From Flexilinea flocculi (GTDB lineage: Bacteria; Chloroflexota; Anaerolineae; Anaerolineales; Anaerolineaceae), in the NCBI RefSeq assembly GCF_001192795.1, contig NZ_DF968181.1, positions 151,603 to 215,602 on the forward strand: a stretch of 64,000 nt of DNA, in the 5' to 3' direction. Below are positions 44,938 through 53,134 of the stretch, in pieces. The notes under the pieces were generated by a model. The model saw only the letters and a list, made by a program, of their open reading frames with translations. It did no database searches and had not been told where the DNA came from. Numbering within the stretch: the first letter of the stretch is position 1; each line of letters begins with the position of its first letter. Made by a program: the position numbers and the translations under genes.

Positions 44938-45285
44938 GTGAAGAAATGGTATGACGAAGAGTATGAATGGGAAATCGAAGTGACAGGGTTTCTTCGAGGT
45001 GACCGTACAGAGCGGTATTGCCGTAATGGCGAGGAAATTGGAGATAAGTACACCTGCACTTATGGCTGCCCTGTCAACAAGGATGGTCAAGGTATTTGTT
45101 CGAAAGTGATGATGATGATGTTCCCCATCATGGAGGCTGTGCGGAGCGGAGGCGATTTAGAGAACATCGGTGGGGATAGCAGATATAGCAAAGAAATTGT
45201 ATGTCCGGATGGTTGCGTTATGTTTCGGATGACTGCAAAGAAACTTGGAAACGAGAATTTTTTTAAGGGTAATTTTGCTAATTAG
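44938..45285 (+). CDS. Small cysteine-containing protein (TIGR04076-like)
   Basis: A protein of 115 residues with five cysteines (RYCRNG, YTCTYGC, GICSKV, EIVCPDGCVMF). The sequence pattern, with MMMMFPIMEAVRSGGDL and CPDGCVMFR, agrees with my memory of the TIGR04076 family, whose function is unknown. The start is a GTG at 44938 because CTGGAGG lies seven bases upstream; a TTG at 44932 would abut the ribosome site. The next 478 bp (45286-45763) contain no gene I can support. Confidence 0.7.
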   Translation: MKKWYDEEYEWEIEVTGFLRGDRTERYCRNGEEIGDKYTCTYGCPVNKDGQGICSKVMMMMFPIMEAVRSGGDLENIGGDSRYSKEIVCPDGCVMFRMTAKKLGNENFFKGNFAN

Positions 45286-45763
45286 CTTTACAATTCGGTG
45301 CAATTTGTGTTTAAGCTATAACTCATCCCTACAGGTTTATTGAATCATGGAATTTTTTATCACGATTATCCTTACATTGGAAATGATAATGATGATCAGA
45401 CAACCGTTTTCAACTTGAAATCAGAATCAGTATATAACACACATAGATTGATACATCTACCATCCCAGCATGTGCCGAATATCTTATACAGGTAAAAATC
45501 TTGAAGAAGAAAAATTCTTCGATGGCGATGAGAATATGGAAACCTTATTTATGATTTGAATCGTTTTTATTATCGGAAGATCTTTTTTTCTGCAAAACAA
45601 ATTTATGCTTTTTTCGACTCTTCGGCACATTTGGCATACAATTTTCCATGACCTGGAATACCAGGGCAGACTAACTTTGAGTTTTTCCTGCTCCCATTCC
45701 GATTATACGCCCGTTTACTCAGAATAACTCAAACCCTTAGGCATCTGATACAGGACCGAAATC

Positions 45764-46303
45764 ATGGTCAATACAAATATTAGACTGACGCGAGAACAAG
45801 ATATTCGTTTACTGCCAGACATAGAACGTTCTGCCGGTGAAAGCTTTCGAAAGTTGCCTGAGCTTGCATGGATAGCAGACGATTGTGTTATGTCGGCCGA
45901 AACTCACTTACAGTATGTCAAGAAAGGCACATCCTGGGTAGCAGCTGCAGATGAGAAAATTGTAGGCTTCATATGCGCAGAATTTATCGAGAGGGATTTG
46001 CACATTTGGTTGTTGGCGGTTCGACAGGAATGGCAATGTCATGGAATTGGTCGGAGATTAATGGAAACTGCCATTAAATATGCACAAAGCAAAAAATTCG
46101 AATTTGTGACGCTTACCACGTTCCGAGAGGTACCCTGGAATGAGCCTTTCTATCGTTCATTAGGGTTCGAAGTCATCGAAACGACAATGATGGAACCGCG
46201 ACTTGAACAAATACTTCAAGAAGAAATCCAACATGGAATTCCAGGCGTTTTGCGGTGTGCTATGCAGCTTTCTGTTTCACCTGCAGATGGAGATAATACA
46301 TAA
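45764..46303 (+). CDS. GNAT family N-acetyltransferase
   Basis: Cytosolic acetyltransferase of 179 residues. IRLTREQDIRLLPDIERSAGESF at the start, the central KIVGFICAEFIERDLHIWLLAVRQEWQCHGIGRRLM (acetyl-CoA motif Q-x-x-G-I-G) and FYRSLGFEVIE near the end define the fold. Similar proteins annotated as GNATs act on small amines or peptides; no substrate can be named. It stands alone between accessory genes. Confidence 0.85.
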   Translation: MVNTNIRLTREQDIRLLPDIERSAGESFRKLPELAWIADDCVMSAETHLQYVKKGTSWVAAADEKIVGFICAEFIERDLHIWLLAVRQEWQCHGIGRRLMETAIKYAQSKKFEFVTLTTFREVPWNEPFYRSLGFEVIETTMMEPRLEQILQEEIQHGIPGVLRCAMQLSVSPADGDNT

Positions 46304-46400
46304 TAACGAGTTTTCTTGATTAATTCGAGAGATTGGTTTGTTTTTAGAAATGCTGGTAATAAGACAGGATGTTTCGCTTTGCAAGCTATAAGCATATAAT

Positions 46401-46520
46401 CAAGCGTTTTGTAATTTTGCAGCACCTTTTGCAAAGAGAGAAAATTTATTATTGTTGTCTTTTTGTTCTTTGTGAAAAACGCACAATAATTAATAATTCT
46501 TTCTAAATTTTGAATTGCTG
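46401..46520. repeat. MITE-like repeat, decayed
   Basis: The right end AATTTTGAATTGCTG is clear. The centre TTATTGTTGTCTTTTTGTTC ... GAAAAACGCACAATAA is imperfect and the left end is degraded. A further right-end fragment lies at about 46330-46355. Confidence 0.55.
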
Positions 46521-46563
46521 TCAATCCTAGCAAGATGTTGTCTTTTTTTATCGAAACATATTT

Positions 46564-46821
46564 TTAATAATGGTATCTTGCCTGTAAGAAATCGATCTGA
46601 TGATCTCGAACGAGATAAACAATTCGATGCTCCTGGGTTAGCCTTCTTGACCATGCTCCCGGTGCGAGATATTTAAGAGGTTCAGGTTTGCCGATTCCTT
46701 TGAATGGATCTCGTAAAATGGCCTCGATCAGATCGAAAGCTCTGATCGCAAATTTCCGGTCAGTTTCCACCAAGAAACGCAGATCTTCGATAAATTCTGG
46801 CTGGAATACTGCGGTGCGCAC
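46564..46821 (-). CDS. yoeB: Toxin YoeB/Txe
   Basis: Predicted ribosome-dependent mRNA interferase, 85 residues, of the RelE/YoeB fold. Characteristic elements: FIEDLRFLVETDRKFAIRAFDLIEAI, DPFKGIGKPEPLKY, the catalytic stretch WSRRLTQEHRIVYLV and a C-terminal ARYHY (His-Tyr ending as in YoeB). The GTG at 46819-46821 starts 4 bp after the antitoxin stop. Partner of the YefM protein encoded just upstream. Confidence 0.9.
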   Translation of the reverse strand: MRTAVFQPEFIEDLRFLVETDRKFAIRAFDLIEAILRDPFKGIGKPEPLKYLAPGAWSRRLTQEHRIVYLVRDHQIDFLQARYHY

Positions 46822-46825
46822 CTTT

Positions 46826-47104
46826 TTACTCAAGATCAACCTCGCGCCGCAATGCGTCAACCGTCAATGGTTGAGTTTCATTTTTTAATGCTCTGCCAAG
46901 CGCAGAAAGCAATCGTTCGGCATTAGCCGGTGAGCGCAGAAGGTAAGCTGTTTCCATCAAGCTTTCTAATTCTGAAGCAGCGATCATTGCTACTTCTTCT
47001 TCGCCCCTGCGCTGAATCACAACAACTTCACGGTTTTGTGTTACCTGATCCATCAGCTTTGCCAGTCCATCACGTGCTTGTGTATAATTAGTTTGAATTG
47101 TCAT
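46826..47104 (-). CDS. yefM: Antitoxin YefM/Phd
   Basis: Type II antitoxin of 92 residues. The N-terminal Phd/YefM domain (NYTQARDGLAKLMDQVTQNREVVVIQRRG, then VAMIAASELESLMETAYLLRS) binds DNA as a dimer, and the C-terminal tail wraps the YoeB toxin. The preceding tandem CTGTACAG dyads are the likely operator for autoregulation. ATAGGAGTAAAAT supplies the ribosome site. Confidence 0.92.
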   Translation of the reverse strand: MTIQTNYTQARDGLAKLMDQVTQNREVVVIQRRGEEEVAMIAASELESLMETAYLLRSPANAERLLSALGRALKNETQPLTVDALRREVDLE

Positions 47105-47117
47105 ATTTTACTCCTAT

Positions 47118-47139
47118 CTGTACAGTATTACTGTACAGT
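47118..47139. promoter_or_regulatory. yefM-yoeB operator
   Basis: Two perfect CTGTACAG palindromes separated by TATTA, immediately upstream of the antitoxin's ribosome site. The TGTACA core is the element bound by YefM-family antitoxins. Confidence 0.75.
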
Positions 47140-47169
47140 ATAGCTACTGGTTTGTCAAGGTATAACATT

Positions 47170-47207
47170 CAACAATTCGAAAAGTCAATGCATATTTCGA
47201 AATGCTG
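47170..47207. repeat. Short (38-bp) MITE-like repeat with perfect 9-bp target duplication
   Basis: CAACAATTCGAAAAG joined through TCAATGCAT to ATTTCGAAATGCTG, flanked on both sides by TATAACATT (47161-47169 and 47208-47216). It is the cleanest evidence that these sequences insert with 9-bp duplications. Confidence 0.85.
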
Positions 47208-47417
47208 TATAACATTCATATGATCCAGAAGACTTATCATTTTAATCAGTCAAAAATAGCATCAAACCACTGACCTATGACCGATCTATTTGGTCCGCGC
47301 CAAAGTGGAAAAACTACTCATGCGCGGCAATTCGATCAAATCACGCTTCGTCTTCAGAATCGAATTTTGCACCTTTCTGTAGTTTGAATCGTAATCCATA
47401 GTGTGGTGCATCTGAAT

Positions 47418-47541
47418 CAGCAATTTAAAAATTTGAAAAGTTTTTTGAGAAATAAGAGAAAACTTGTTGTTGTGTTGCTTTTGCGCGAAGCGCAAAAGCA
47501 ACACAACAACAAATAATTTTTTCCCATACTTCGAATCGCTG
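47418..47541. repeat. MITE-like palindromic repeat with a perfect 23-bp stem
   Basis: Stem 47464-47486 pairs perfectly with 47490-47512 around GAA. Its arm reads TTGTGTTGCTTTTGCGC where the copy at 26498 has GTTCTTATGGTTTTGCGC. Flanks CATCTGAAT and CATCAGAAT match at 8 of 9 bases. Confidence 0.9.
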
Positions 47542-47583
47542 CATCAGAATCAAATCAAAAGGAAAAGAGTTGAGGTAGATCCA

Positions 47584-48189
47584 ATGTCCATGAGGAAAAG
47601 CGAGCGCATCCTGCTCCATTTAACCAATATCACGCTAATCGTTTTTTTCGCTTATTCGATATGCTTTCTTGCAGTCTATCCGATTAACAGCAGTTTTTCG
47701 CCCATCGCTGGAATGATCGGACTGGTTGCAGGACTGGTGATCTGGCGCATACAGCGCGATCGATTGCTGCATCTGCTGCTGAATCATCGAGGATATCAAT
47801 TGGCGGTTCAAATCATTCTGATGATCGGATTATTTGGATTTTTCATGGGTGTTCCCGTTTTCAATCTTCTTCCAGGTATCTTGATAACATTTGTGTTTGG
47901 TTTACATGCAAGACTGAATCAGAAATCTGAATCTGATTTTCGTCATGACTTGAAAAAGATTCAATGGGTGAATCTGATGATTTTACTTCTTTTTCTGGCA
48001 GCCTCTGCTGTGATTGCAGTAAGAGACCCGTATACCGGAGCGAATTTGAAAGGGATGTTTGGATTGCGCCAGGACGTATCCCGAGCCCAAATTTACTGGA
48101 TCATCTTCCTGGGCGGCGCTGGATTATTGGGGCTGCAGTGGCTGCTTGAATCAATAATCAGCCGATGGATTTTCCATAGACGTCCCTGA
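47584..48189 (+). CDS. Membrane protein of unknown function
   Basis: An integral membrane protein of 201 residues with about five to six hydrophobic segments (LTNITLIVFFAYSICFLAVY, IAGMIGLVAGLVIW, AVQIILMIGLFGFFMGVPVF, NLMILLLFLAASAVIAV, IIFLGGAGLLGLQWLLE). I recognise no family. The ATG at 47584 is chosen because the frame upstream of it is the MITE-like repeat. Ribosome site weak (GAGGTAGATCCA). Confidence 0.65.
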   Translation: MSMRKSERILLHLTNITLIVFFAYSICFLAVYPINSSFSPIAGMIGLVAGLVIWRIQRDRLLHLLLNHRGYQLAVQIILMIGLFGFFMGVPVFNLLPGILITFVFGLHARLNQKSESDFRHDLKKIQWVNLMILLLFLAASAVIAVRDPYTGANLKGMFGLRQDVSRAQIYWIIFLGGAGLLGLQWLLESIISRWIFHRRP

Positions 48190-48355
48190 TATTTCAGCTT
48201 TAAAAAAATCCATAAAATAAATGTCCGGAACAACAACAAAGAATCCTTCCCAATTTTCAAATTGCTGCAACGAAAACCAGTTCATCATTTCTTTTGTGGT
48301 ATAACGAATACGCTTAGTTGTTATTGGAATGAGCGTTATCTGAATTGTCCAAAAA

Positions 48356-48464
48356 CAACAATTCGAAATATAGACCTGCTATTCGAATCAGGCGTGAAAA
48401 ACCTGGTGCTAGGAAACGCAAAGATATCAGCATTAATGAATGTTCCCCATTTTTCGAATTGCTG
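48356..48464. repeat. MITE-like repeat, variant centre
   Basis: Ends CAACAATTCGAAAT and TTTTCGAATTGCTG over 109 bp, with an internal TATTCGAATCAG and no large hairpin. Flanks GTCCAAAAA and GTTCAATAT match at 6 of 9. A further right-end fragment lies at about 48228-48267. Confidence 0.6.
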
Positions 48465-48537
48465 GTTCAATATCACAAAAGAGAAGATGCTGCATTAAAA
48501 TGTTATTTTTTAAAAACCAAACAATCTGGAACGTGTG

Positions 48538-49911
48538 ATGATTGAAAACATCCGCGAACGTGAAAAAGCCATTTTCGAGACACTGCCGATTCCGAAAGCA
48601 GTCATCGCATTGGCTGTGCCTACCATGATCGGTCAGATTATTACAATTGTTTATAATCTCGCCGATACCTGGTTTATTGGATTGACGAATGATCCTGCTA
48701 AGGTGGCATCGATAACCATCTGCATGCCGGCATTTATGGTATTAACGGCAATTGCAAATCTGTTCGGAATCGGAGGGGCCAGTCTTATTTCCCGGTCTTT
48801 GGGTGTCCGGAATCGTTTGCGGGCAGGAAATGCCGCTTCCTTTGCAGTTTTTAACTGCGCAGGAATTGCAGCTTTATACGCTATTGTATTGTTGATTTTC
48901 CGTAGGCCGATACTTTCCTTTTTGGGAAGTACTGAAAGCGATGTTTCGTATAGTTATACGTATTTGTTCTGGACGGTCATTGTCGGAGCTGTACCGACAG
49001 TAATGAATTCCCTGTTTGGGCACTTGGTACGATCGGAAGGTGCATCACGTCAGGCGGGATTTGGCATTTCTTTGGGCGGTATTCTTAACATCCTGCTGGA
49101 CCCGCTGTTTATGTTCTATTTGCTGCCGGAAGGCAATGAAGTCGCCGGTGCAGCAATAGCAACGATGATTTCCAATGTGATTGCAAGCGTATATTTTATT
49201 CTTTTTATCCGTAAACGCAGAGAGACCAGTGTTATCACATTTAGACCGACTGTAGAAAGTTATCGAAATGGAATACCAGGAGAGGTAATCTCAGTTGGAA
49301 TTCCTGCAGCTCTGATGAATTGTTTGGCTTTATTATCCAATATCACAGTCAATAATTTAATCTCGGTTTACCGCAGTCAAGCGATTCTTGCCGGTATGGG
49401 TATTGCAAAAAAAATCAATATGCTGGTTTTTCAAATGACCCAGGGGATCGCACAGGGAGTACTGCCATTAATTGGATATAACTATGCAGCCAGAAATTTC
49501 CGCAGGATGAAGTTGTCTATCGTGACGGTTTTTGGAGCTGCGTTTATTTTTTCTGTTTGCAGTATGATCCTGGCATTTCTTTACCCGAACGTTTTTATTT
49601 CTTCCTTTATTAAAGATCATGAAACAGTAATGTATGGTGTTCGTTTCATCAAGATACTCAGTCTTGGATTTCCATTTACGGCTATCAGCTATACTGGAGT
49701 GACGGTTTTTCAAGCTATCGGGAAGAAATTCCCTGCTACACTCGTGGCTGTGCTGCGCAAAGGGGTTGTCGATATTCCAATGATGTTTTTCTTGTCAAAG
49801 ATTCTTCCGCTGGACGGTATTGCCTGGGCGACACCTTTGGCTGACTTTACCGCATCTTTGGTCACAATTATTCTTTTCTTGATTACCTTCAGAAAAATCT
49901 GGCAACAATAA
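48538..49911 (+). CDS. MATE family efflux transporter
   Basis: Multidrug or metabolite antiporter of 457 residues with twelve predicted membrane helices in two homologous halves. Typical phrases are PKAVIALAVPTMIGQIITIVYNLADTWFIG (in part), GIGGASLISRSLG, EGNEVAGAAIATMISN, MTQGIAQGVLPLIGYNYAARNF and SYTGVTVFQAIGK. The ATG at 48538 has GGA seven bases upstream; an overlapping GTG at 48535 is possible. No regulator is adjacent. Confidence 0.92.
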   Translation: MIENIREREKAIFETLPIPKAVIALAVPTMIGQIITIVYNLADTWFIGLTNDPAKVASITICMPAFMVLTAIANLFGIGGASLISRSLGVRNRLRAGNAASFAVFNCAGIAALYAIVLLIFRRPILSFLGSTESDVSYSYTYLFWTVIVGAVPTVMNSLFGHLVRSEGASRQAGFGISLGGILNILLDPLFMFYLLPEGNEVAGAAIATMISNVIASVYFILFIRKRRETSVITFRPTVESYRNGIPGEVISVGIPAALMNCLALLSNITVNNLISVYRSQAILAGMGIAKKINMLVFQMTQGIAQGVLPLIGYNYAARNFRRMKLSIVTVFGAAFIFSVCSMILAFLYPNVFISSFIKDHETVMYGVRFIKILSLGFPFTAISYTGVTVFQAIGKKFPATLVAVLRKGVVDIPMMFFLSKILPLDGIAWATPLADFTASLVTIILFLITFRKIWQQ

Positions 49912-49913
49912 AA

Positions 49914-49946
49914 AAACTTCAATTTACGAAAGATAAATTGAAGTTT
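49914..49946. terminator. Bidirectional terminator
   Basis: AAACTTCAATTTA and TAAATTGAAGTTT form a perfect 13-bp stem around CGAAAGA between the convergent MATE and GlsB-like genes. Confidence 0.85.
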
Positions 49947-50055
49947 CTGACGATTTGTTTTGAGAAATAATGTAGTTGATCATGCAGTTCAGATGCAGGG
50001 GAATACCAGCCAAACCGCCGACTGATTATTTTTTTATGGAGTGAAATTTACTGCT

Positions 50056-50298
50056 TCAGATTTTTTTGAAGATACGGATCAAGTACAAAAGTAAAATTGC
50101 TCCGACTAGTGCTGCGGCAACCGATCCGATAAAACCGCCGAAGGAAATATTGAGGAAATCAAATACATAACCTCCGATGACAGCGCCGACGACACCGACA
50201 ATCAAATTGCCGATCAGACCAAATCCACCGCCTTTCATAATTTTGCCGGCCAGCCATCCGGCGATCAATCCGACAACCAAAAAAGAAAAAATATTCAT
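50056..50298 (-). CDS. GlsB/YeaQ/YmgE family membrane protein
   Basis: A small membrane protein of 80 residues with three glycine-rich helices (FLVVGLIAGWLAGKIMKGGG, LIGNLIVGVVGAVIGGYVF, IGSVAAALVGAILLLYLI). This is the transglycosylase-associated/stress-response family, whose precise role is unknown. AAGGAGAATCAATAAACAAG precedes the ATG. The upstream interval to 50821 (about 520 bp) contains only a decayed MITE-like copy. Confidence 0.88.
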   Translation of the reverse strand: MNIFSFLVVGLIAGWLAGKIMKGGGFGLIGNLIVGVVGAVIGGYVFDFLNISFGGFIGSVAAALVGAILLLYLIRIFKKI

Positions 50299-50469
50299 CT
50301 TGTTTATTGATTCTCCTTATTCGTAAAATTGGCAGGTTGTGACGCATTCATGTACCGAATTTTGATTGTCAGCAACAAATCCTGTTTCTCTCTGCCTGTC
50401 TCGATTCCCTTCATCATTCATTTTACCAAAAATCCTGATGCCCTGACCTGTTCTTCGGCCAGCAAATCA

Positions 50470-50596
50470 AAATAAGAGAAGGATTATTTTTTATTGAATT
50501 TGCGTGAAGAGCAAAAACATAATAGCAAATAATTTCTCTCATAATTTGACAAGCCAACCGAAATTCGAAAGATCAGTCTGCCTTTCGAATAGCTAT
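50470..50596. repeat. MITE-like repeat, decayed
   Basis: Centre GAATTTGCGTGAAGAGCAAA and right part GACAAGCCAACCGAAATTCG with terminal CTTTCGAATAGCTA. Left end unclear. Confidence 0.5.
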
Positions 50597-50821
50597 TGGT
50601 ATATACGGAAAAATGGTCAGTTGGATGCAAAGATACAAGGAATCATTTCCAGATTTGCCATCGCTGCCAATCCATGTCCTCTGTTAACGTTTCAGCAGCA
50701 ATTTTGATCAAATGAATGGTATTTTTCAATATAATCCGATCGATTATGAGCAATTCGGGTCAGGTGTTTATTGGTCTTCCAGCGTATGATTCGTTCATCA
50801 AATCAACAGGAGGAATTTGTT

Positions 50822-51328
50822 ATGTCAGAAAAAAAAGAACTTCATCAGAGTTTCTCAGTTTTCACAGTTGGTTCTGTTCAGGTATCAGAAATGGATGGGT
50901 TTTTTGCCGTAAAACTGCTTCCAGAATTCAGAGAAGCAATGGAAGGACTCGATCAATTTCAGCATGTCAACGTGCTCTGGTGGGCAGATCGACAGGATTC
51001 GCCGCAGGCTCGGCATACGCTGCTGACAGAATTACCCTATGCTCCCGGAATTCAAGCGGGCGTTTTTGCCTGTCGCAGTGAATATCGTCCAAATCCAATT
51101 GGAATCACAATCTCACAAATTCTGGAAATTGATAAAAGTCAGGGGATTGTCCGATTAGCATGGATTGACGCGTTTGATGGCACCCCTGTTTTGGATCTCA
51201 AACCCTACTTGCCGGTATCAGACCGTGTACGATATGTGTCGGTCGCGGATTGGATGAAGGACTGGCCTGTCTGGATGGAGGACGCCGGCGAGTATTTTGC
51301 AAGTAATCCGACAAATTTTGGCGAATAA
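50822..51328 (+). CDS. trmO: tRNA (N6-threonylcarbamoyladenosine37-N6)-methyltransferase TrmO-type
   Basis: TrmO/YaeB (UPF0066) domain protein of 168 residues, predicted to methylate t6A37 in certain tRNAs using AdoMet. Family features: VFTVGSVQVS, LDQFQHVNVLWWADR, GVFACRSEYRPNPIGITISQI (the FxxRSPxRPNPIG-type motif) and WIDAFDGTPVLDLKPYLP. It lacks the C-terminal extension of the Escherichia coli enzyme. AGGAGGAATTTGTT fixes the start. Single gene. Confidence 0.87.
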   Translation: MSEKKELHQSFSVFTVGSVQVSEMDGFFAVKLLPEFREAMEGLDQFQHVNVLWWADRQDSPQARHTLLTELPYAPGIQAGVFACRSEYRPNPIGITISQILEIDKSQGIVRLAWIDAFDGTPVLDLKPYLPVSDRVRYVSVADWMKDWPVWMEDAGEYFASNPTNFGE

Positions 51329-51372
51329 ACATTAAAACATTCTCCTCTTTCGAATAGCAGCTGCTCATTCTT

Positions 51373-51496
51373 CGGAAATTCGAATTCCAGATTTTCTATT
51401 CGAACCAAATGGGAATAACTTGTTATTGTGATGTTTTTACTCTTTCCGTAAAAACATCACAATAAGATAGAATCCTGCGCTTATTTGGAATTGCTG
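51373..51496. repeat. MITE-like palindromic repeat with a perfect 18-bp stem
   Basis: 51423-51440 (TTATTGTGATGTTTTTAC) pairs perfectly with 51448-51465 around TCTTTCC, yet another arm sequence. Ends CGGAAATTCGAATT and TATTTGGAATTGCTG. Flanks agree at 6 of 9. Confidence 0.75.
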
Positions 51497-51547
51497 TTCG
51501 TTCATTCATAGAATCGTTTGGAATATAATTGAAAAGAAAGGCAAAAA

Positions 51548-52063
51548 ATGATCCCGATCATCTCTGAACCCAGACAAATACTGCTCGCCGGAATGTCCTT
51601 CTATGGAGATCCTTTTGATATACATGCCGGATGGGATGAGGAAAATCGAATCGGTGAACTCTGGAATCGATGGATGCGGTTCCTTTACCATAACCCCTTT
51701 TGTCAAAATCTTGCTGCTGAAATGCCGGGATTCTATGAGGTTCATTTATATGATGAAGACACGGCAGAAAAAGGATTGTTTGAGGTTTTTGTCGGCATAG
51801 CAATTATGGAGTCGGTTCTTCATAAAATTCCTGAAAACCTGTGTCTGAAAAATCTGCCGGAAAGCAAATATGCTATTTTTACATTGCAGGGGATGGATAT
51901 TAAATCGGACTGGGAAAATACCATTCAGCTCAGCCTTTTGGAATCCGGTCTTCAGCGAAACGATTCCTATAATTTCCAATATTATGATGAGCGATTCAAA
52001 GGAATTCAGCATATTGAATCTTCGATATTGGATGTTTATATTCCGATCAAAAATCTCCAATAA
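51548..52063 (+). CDS. GyrI-like small-molecule-binding domain protein
   Basis: A 171-residue stand-alone effector-binding domain of the GyrI/SOUL-like family found fused to AraC and MerR regulators. Hallmarks: LLAGMSFYGDPF, an ELWNRWM helix, FYEVHLYDEDTAEKGLFEVFVGIAI, YAIFTLQG and a C-terminal aromatic strand. It has no DNA-binding domain. Next downstream is an AraC regulator carrying a related domain, so the two may bind the same ligand. Ribosome site GAAAGGCAAAAA. Confidence 0.75.
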   Translation: MIPIISEPRQILLAGMSFYGDPFDIHAGWDEENRIGELWNRWMRFLYHNPFCQNLAAEMPGFYEVHLYDEDTAEKGLFEVFVGIAIMESVLHKIPENLCLKNLPESKYAIFTLQGMDIKSDWENTIQLSLLESGLQRNDSYNFQYYDERFKGIQHIESSILDVYIPIKNLQ

Positions 52064-52074
52064 CCCATGCGATT

Positions 52075-52160
52075 CTGCAATTGGGAATAGTGAATTGTTT
52101 TTTACAAAGCGCATAAAACAATTCAACAACGAATAATTCTTCCAATATTTTGAATTATTG
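52075..52160. repeat. MITE-like repeat with target duplication (86 bp)
   Basis: Begins CTGCAATTGGGAAT and ends TTTTGAATTATTG, with GAATTGTTTTTTACAAAGCG and AAAACAATTCAACAAC pairing in the centre. Flanks CATGCGATT and CATGCGATC match at 8 of 9 bases. It lies between the GyrI-like and AraC genes. Confidence 0.8.
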
Positions 52161-52211
52161 CATGCGATCGATCTATCGTAACGAATCCTTATCATTTTCT
52201 TAGGGTAACTG

Positions 52212-53096
52212 ATGAATGAACCGCTTGAATCAATTTATGATGCGATAGAGTTCTTCGAAGATCATCTATATGAAAATGTAACTGTTGCGCAAACCGCAGA
52301 TTTCATTGGATATTCCTTATTTCATTTTATCCGCATGTTCAACCGGATAGTTCATCATACACCTTATGATTATCTGATTCGCCGTCGTTTGAGCGAGTCT
52401 GCTCGTATCTTAACGAACAGTCATCGCCGGATTACGGATATTGCCCAGGATTTCTGTTTTCAAAACCAGGAAAGTTATTCTCGTGCATTTAAACGGATGT
52501 TTGATATGCAGCCAAGCCAATGGCGTGAGGAAGCGCCATCAGAGGAATTCGTGCTGATGCCTAAGATAACCTTAGCCGATTTAGCTTTTCGCAACAGTGA
52601 TTTTTTTCGTTCTCCTGAATTGTTTATTTGGAGTGAAACCCGATATCAGGGGTTGATGACAAAAATCATAGAGGATAAAAATGGGTTGCAGGAATGGGAA
52701 AATTCACTTGCTGCTGATCTGAAAAATTGCCTTTCCGATGTCAGTGCCTCACCGCAGGTAACGATAACGTTTTCGGTCAATTCAGATTGGAGGAATCGGT
52801 ATGAATTCATCGGCATTGAAAAGCATAAAAACCAAAGGCAAACTCTGAATTTAGTCGAACGAATTGTTCCTGCAGGAAATTATGCCGGAATCTTTTATCC
52901 GGTGGATTTTTTCAAGGAAGCGCGAACCTACCTGTTCTTTACATGGTTTCCGGCTGTCTGCTGCCGCGCAACATGCCACGAATTTTTCTTGCTTTCTTTT
53001 TCGGTCTTATCCTCTCAAGGAAGGCAACTCTTTGTTCCCGTTGTTATCTCAGAAAAATCAAATATCCGATTGAAGGATTCCCGTGCAGCAATCTGA
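52212..53096 (+). CDS. AraC family regulator with GyrI-like effector domain
   Basis: Regulator of 294 residues. Two helix-turn-helix units fill residues 8-105 (VTVAQTADFIGYSLFHFIRMFNRIV, and ITDIAQDFCFQNQESYSRAFKRMF with the usual QPSQWR end). Residues 120-280 form a GyrI-like domain (FIWSETRYQGLMTKI, VPAGNYAGIFYPV, ARTYLFFTWFPAV). The C-terminal tail after the last beta strand (FVPVVISEK) is longer than usual, but I see no need for a frameshift. It may respond to the ligand of the neighbouring stand-alone domain. Confidence 0.85.
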   Translation: MNEPLESIYDAIEFFEDHLYENVTVAQTADFIGYSLFHFIRMFNRIVHHTPYDYLIRRRLSESARILTNSHRRITDIAQDFCFQNQESYSRAFKRMFDMQPSQWREEAPSEEFVLMPKITLADLAFRNSDFFRSPELFIWSETRYQGLMTKIIEDKNGLQEWENSLAADLKNCLSDVSASPQVTITFSVNSDWRNRYEFIGIEKHKNQRQTLNLVERIVPAGNYAGIFYPVDFFKEARTYLFFTWFPAVCCRATCHEFFLLSFSVLSSQGRQLFVPVVISEKSNIRLKDSRAAI

Positions 53097-53134
53097 AATC
53101 CGGATTGATTTATCGAATCAATCCAGAAAATTTG

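Noticed and set aside
45286-45763. Possible short gene in the 478-bp gap
   Set aside because: Only short frames (about 23 and 54 codons) without ribosome sites or recognisable motifs; left unannotated.
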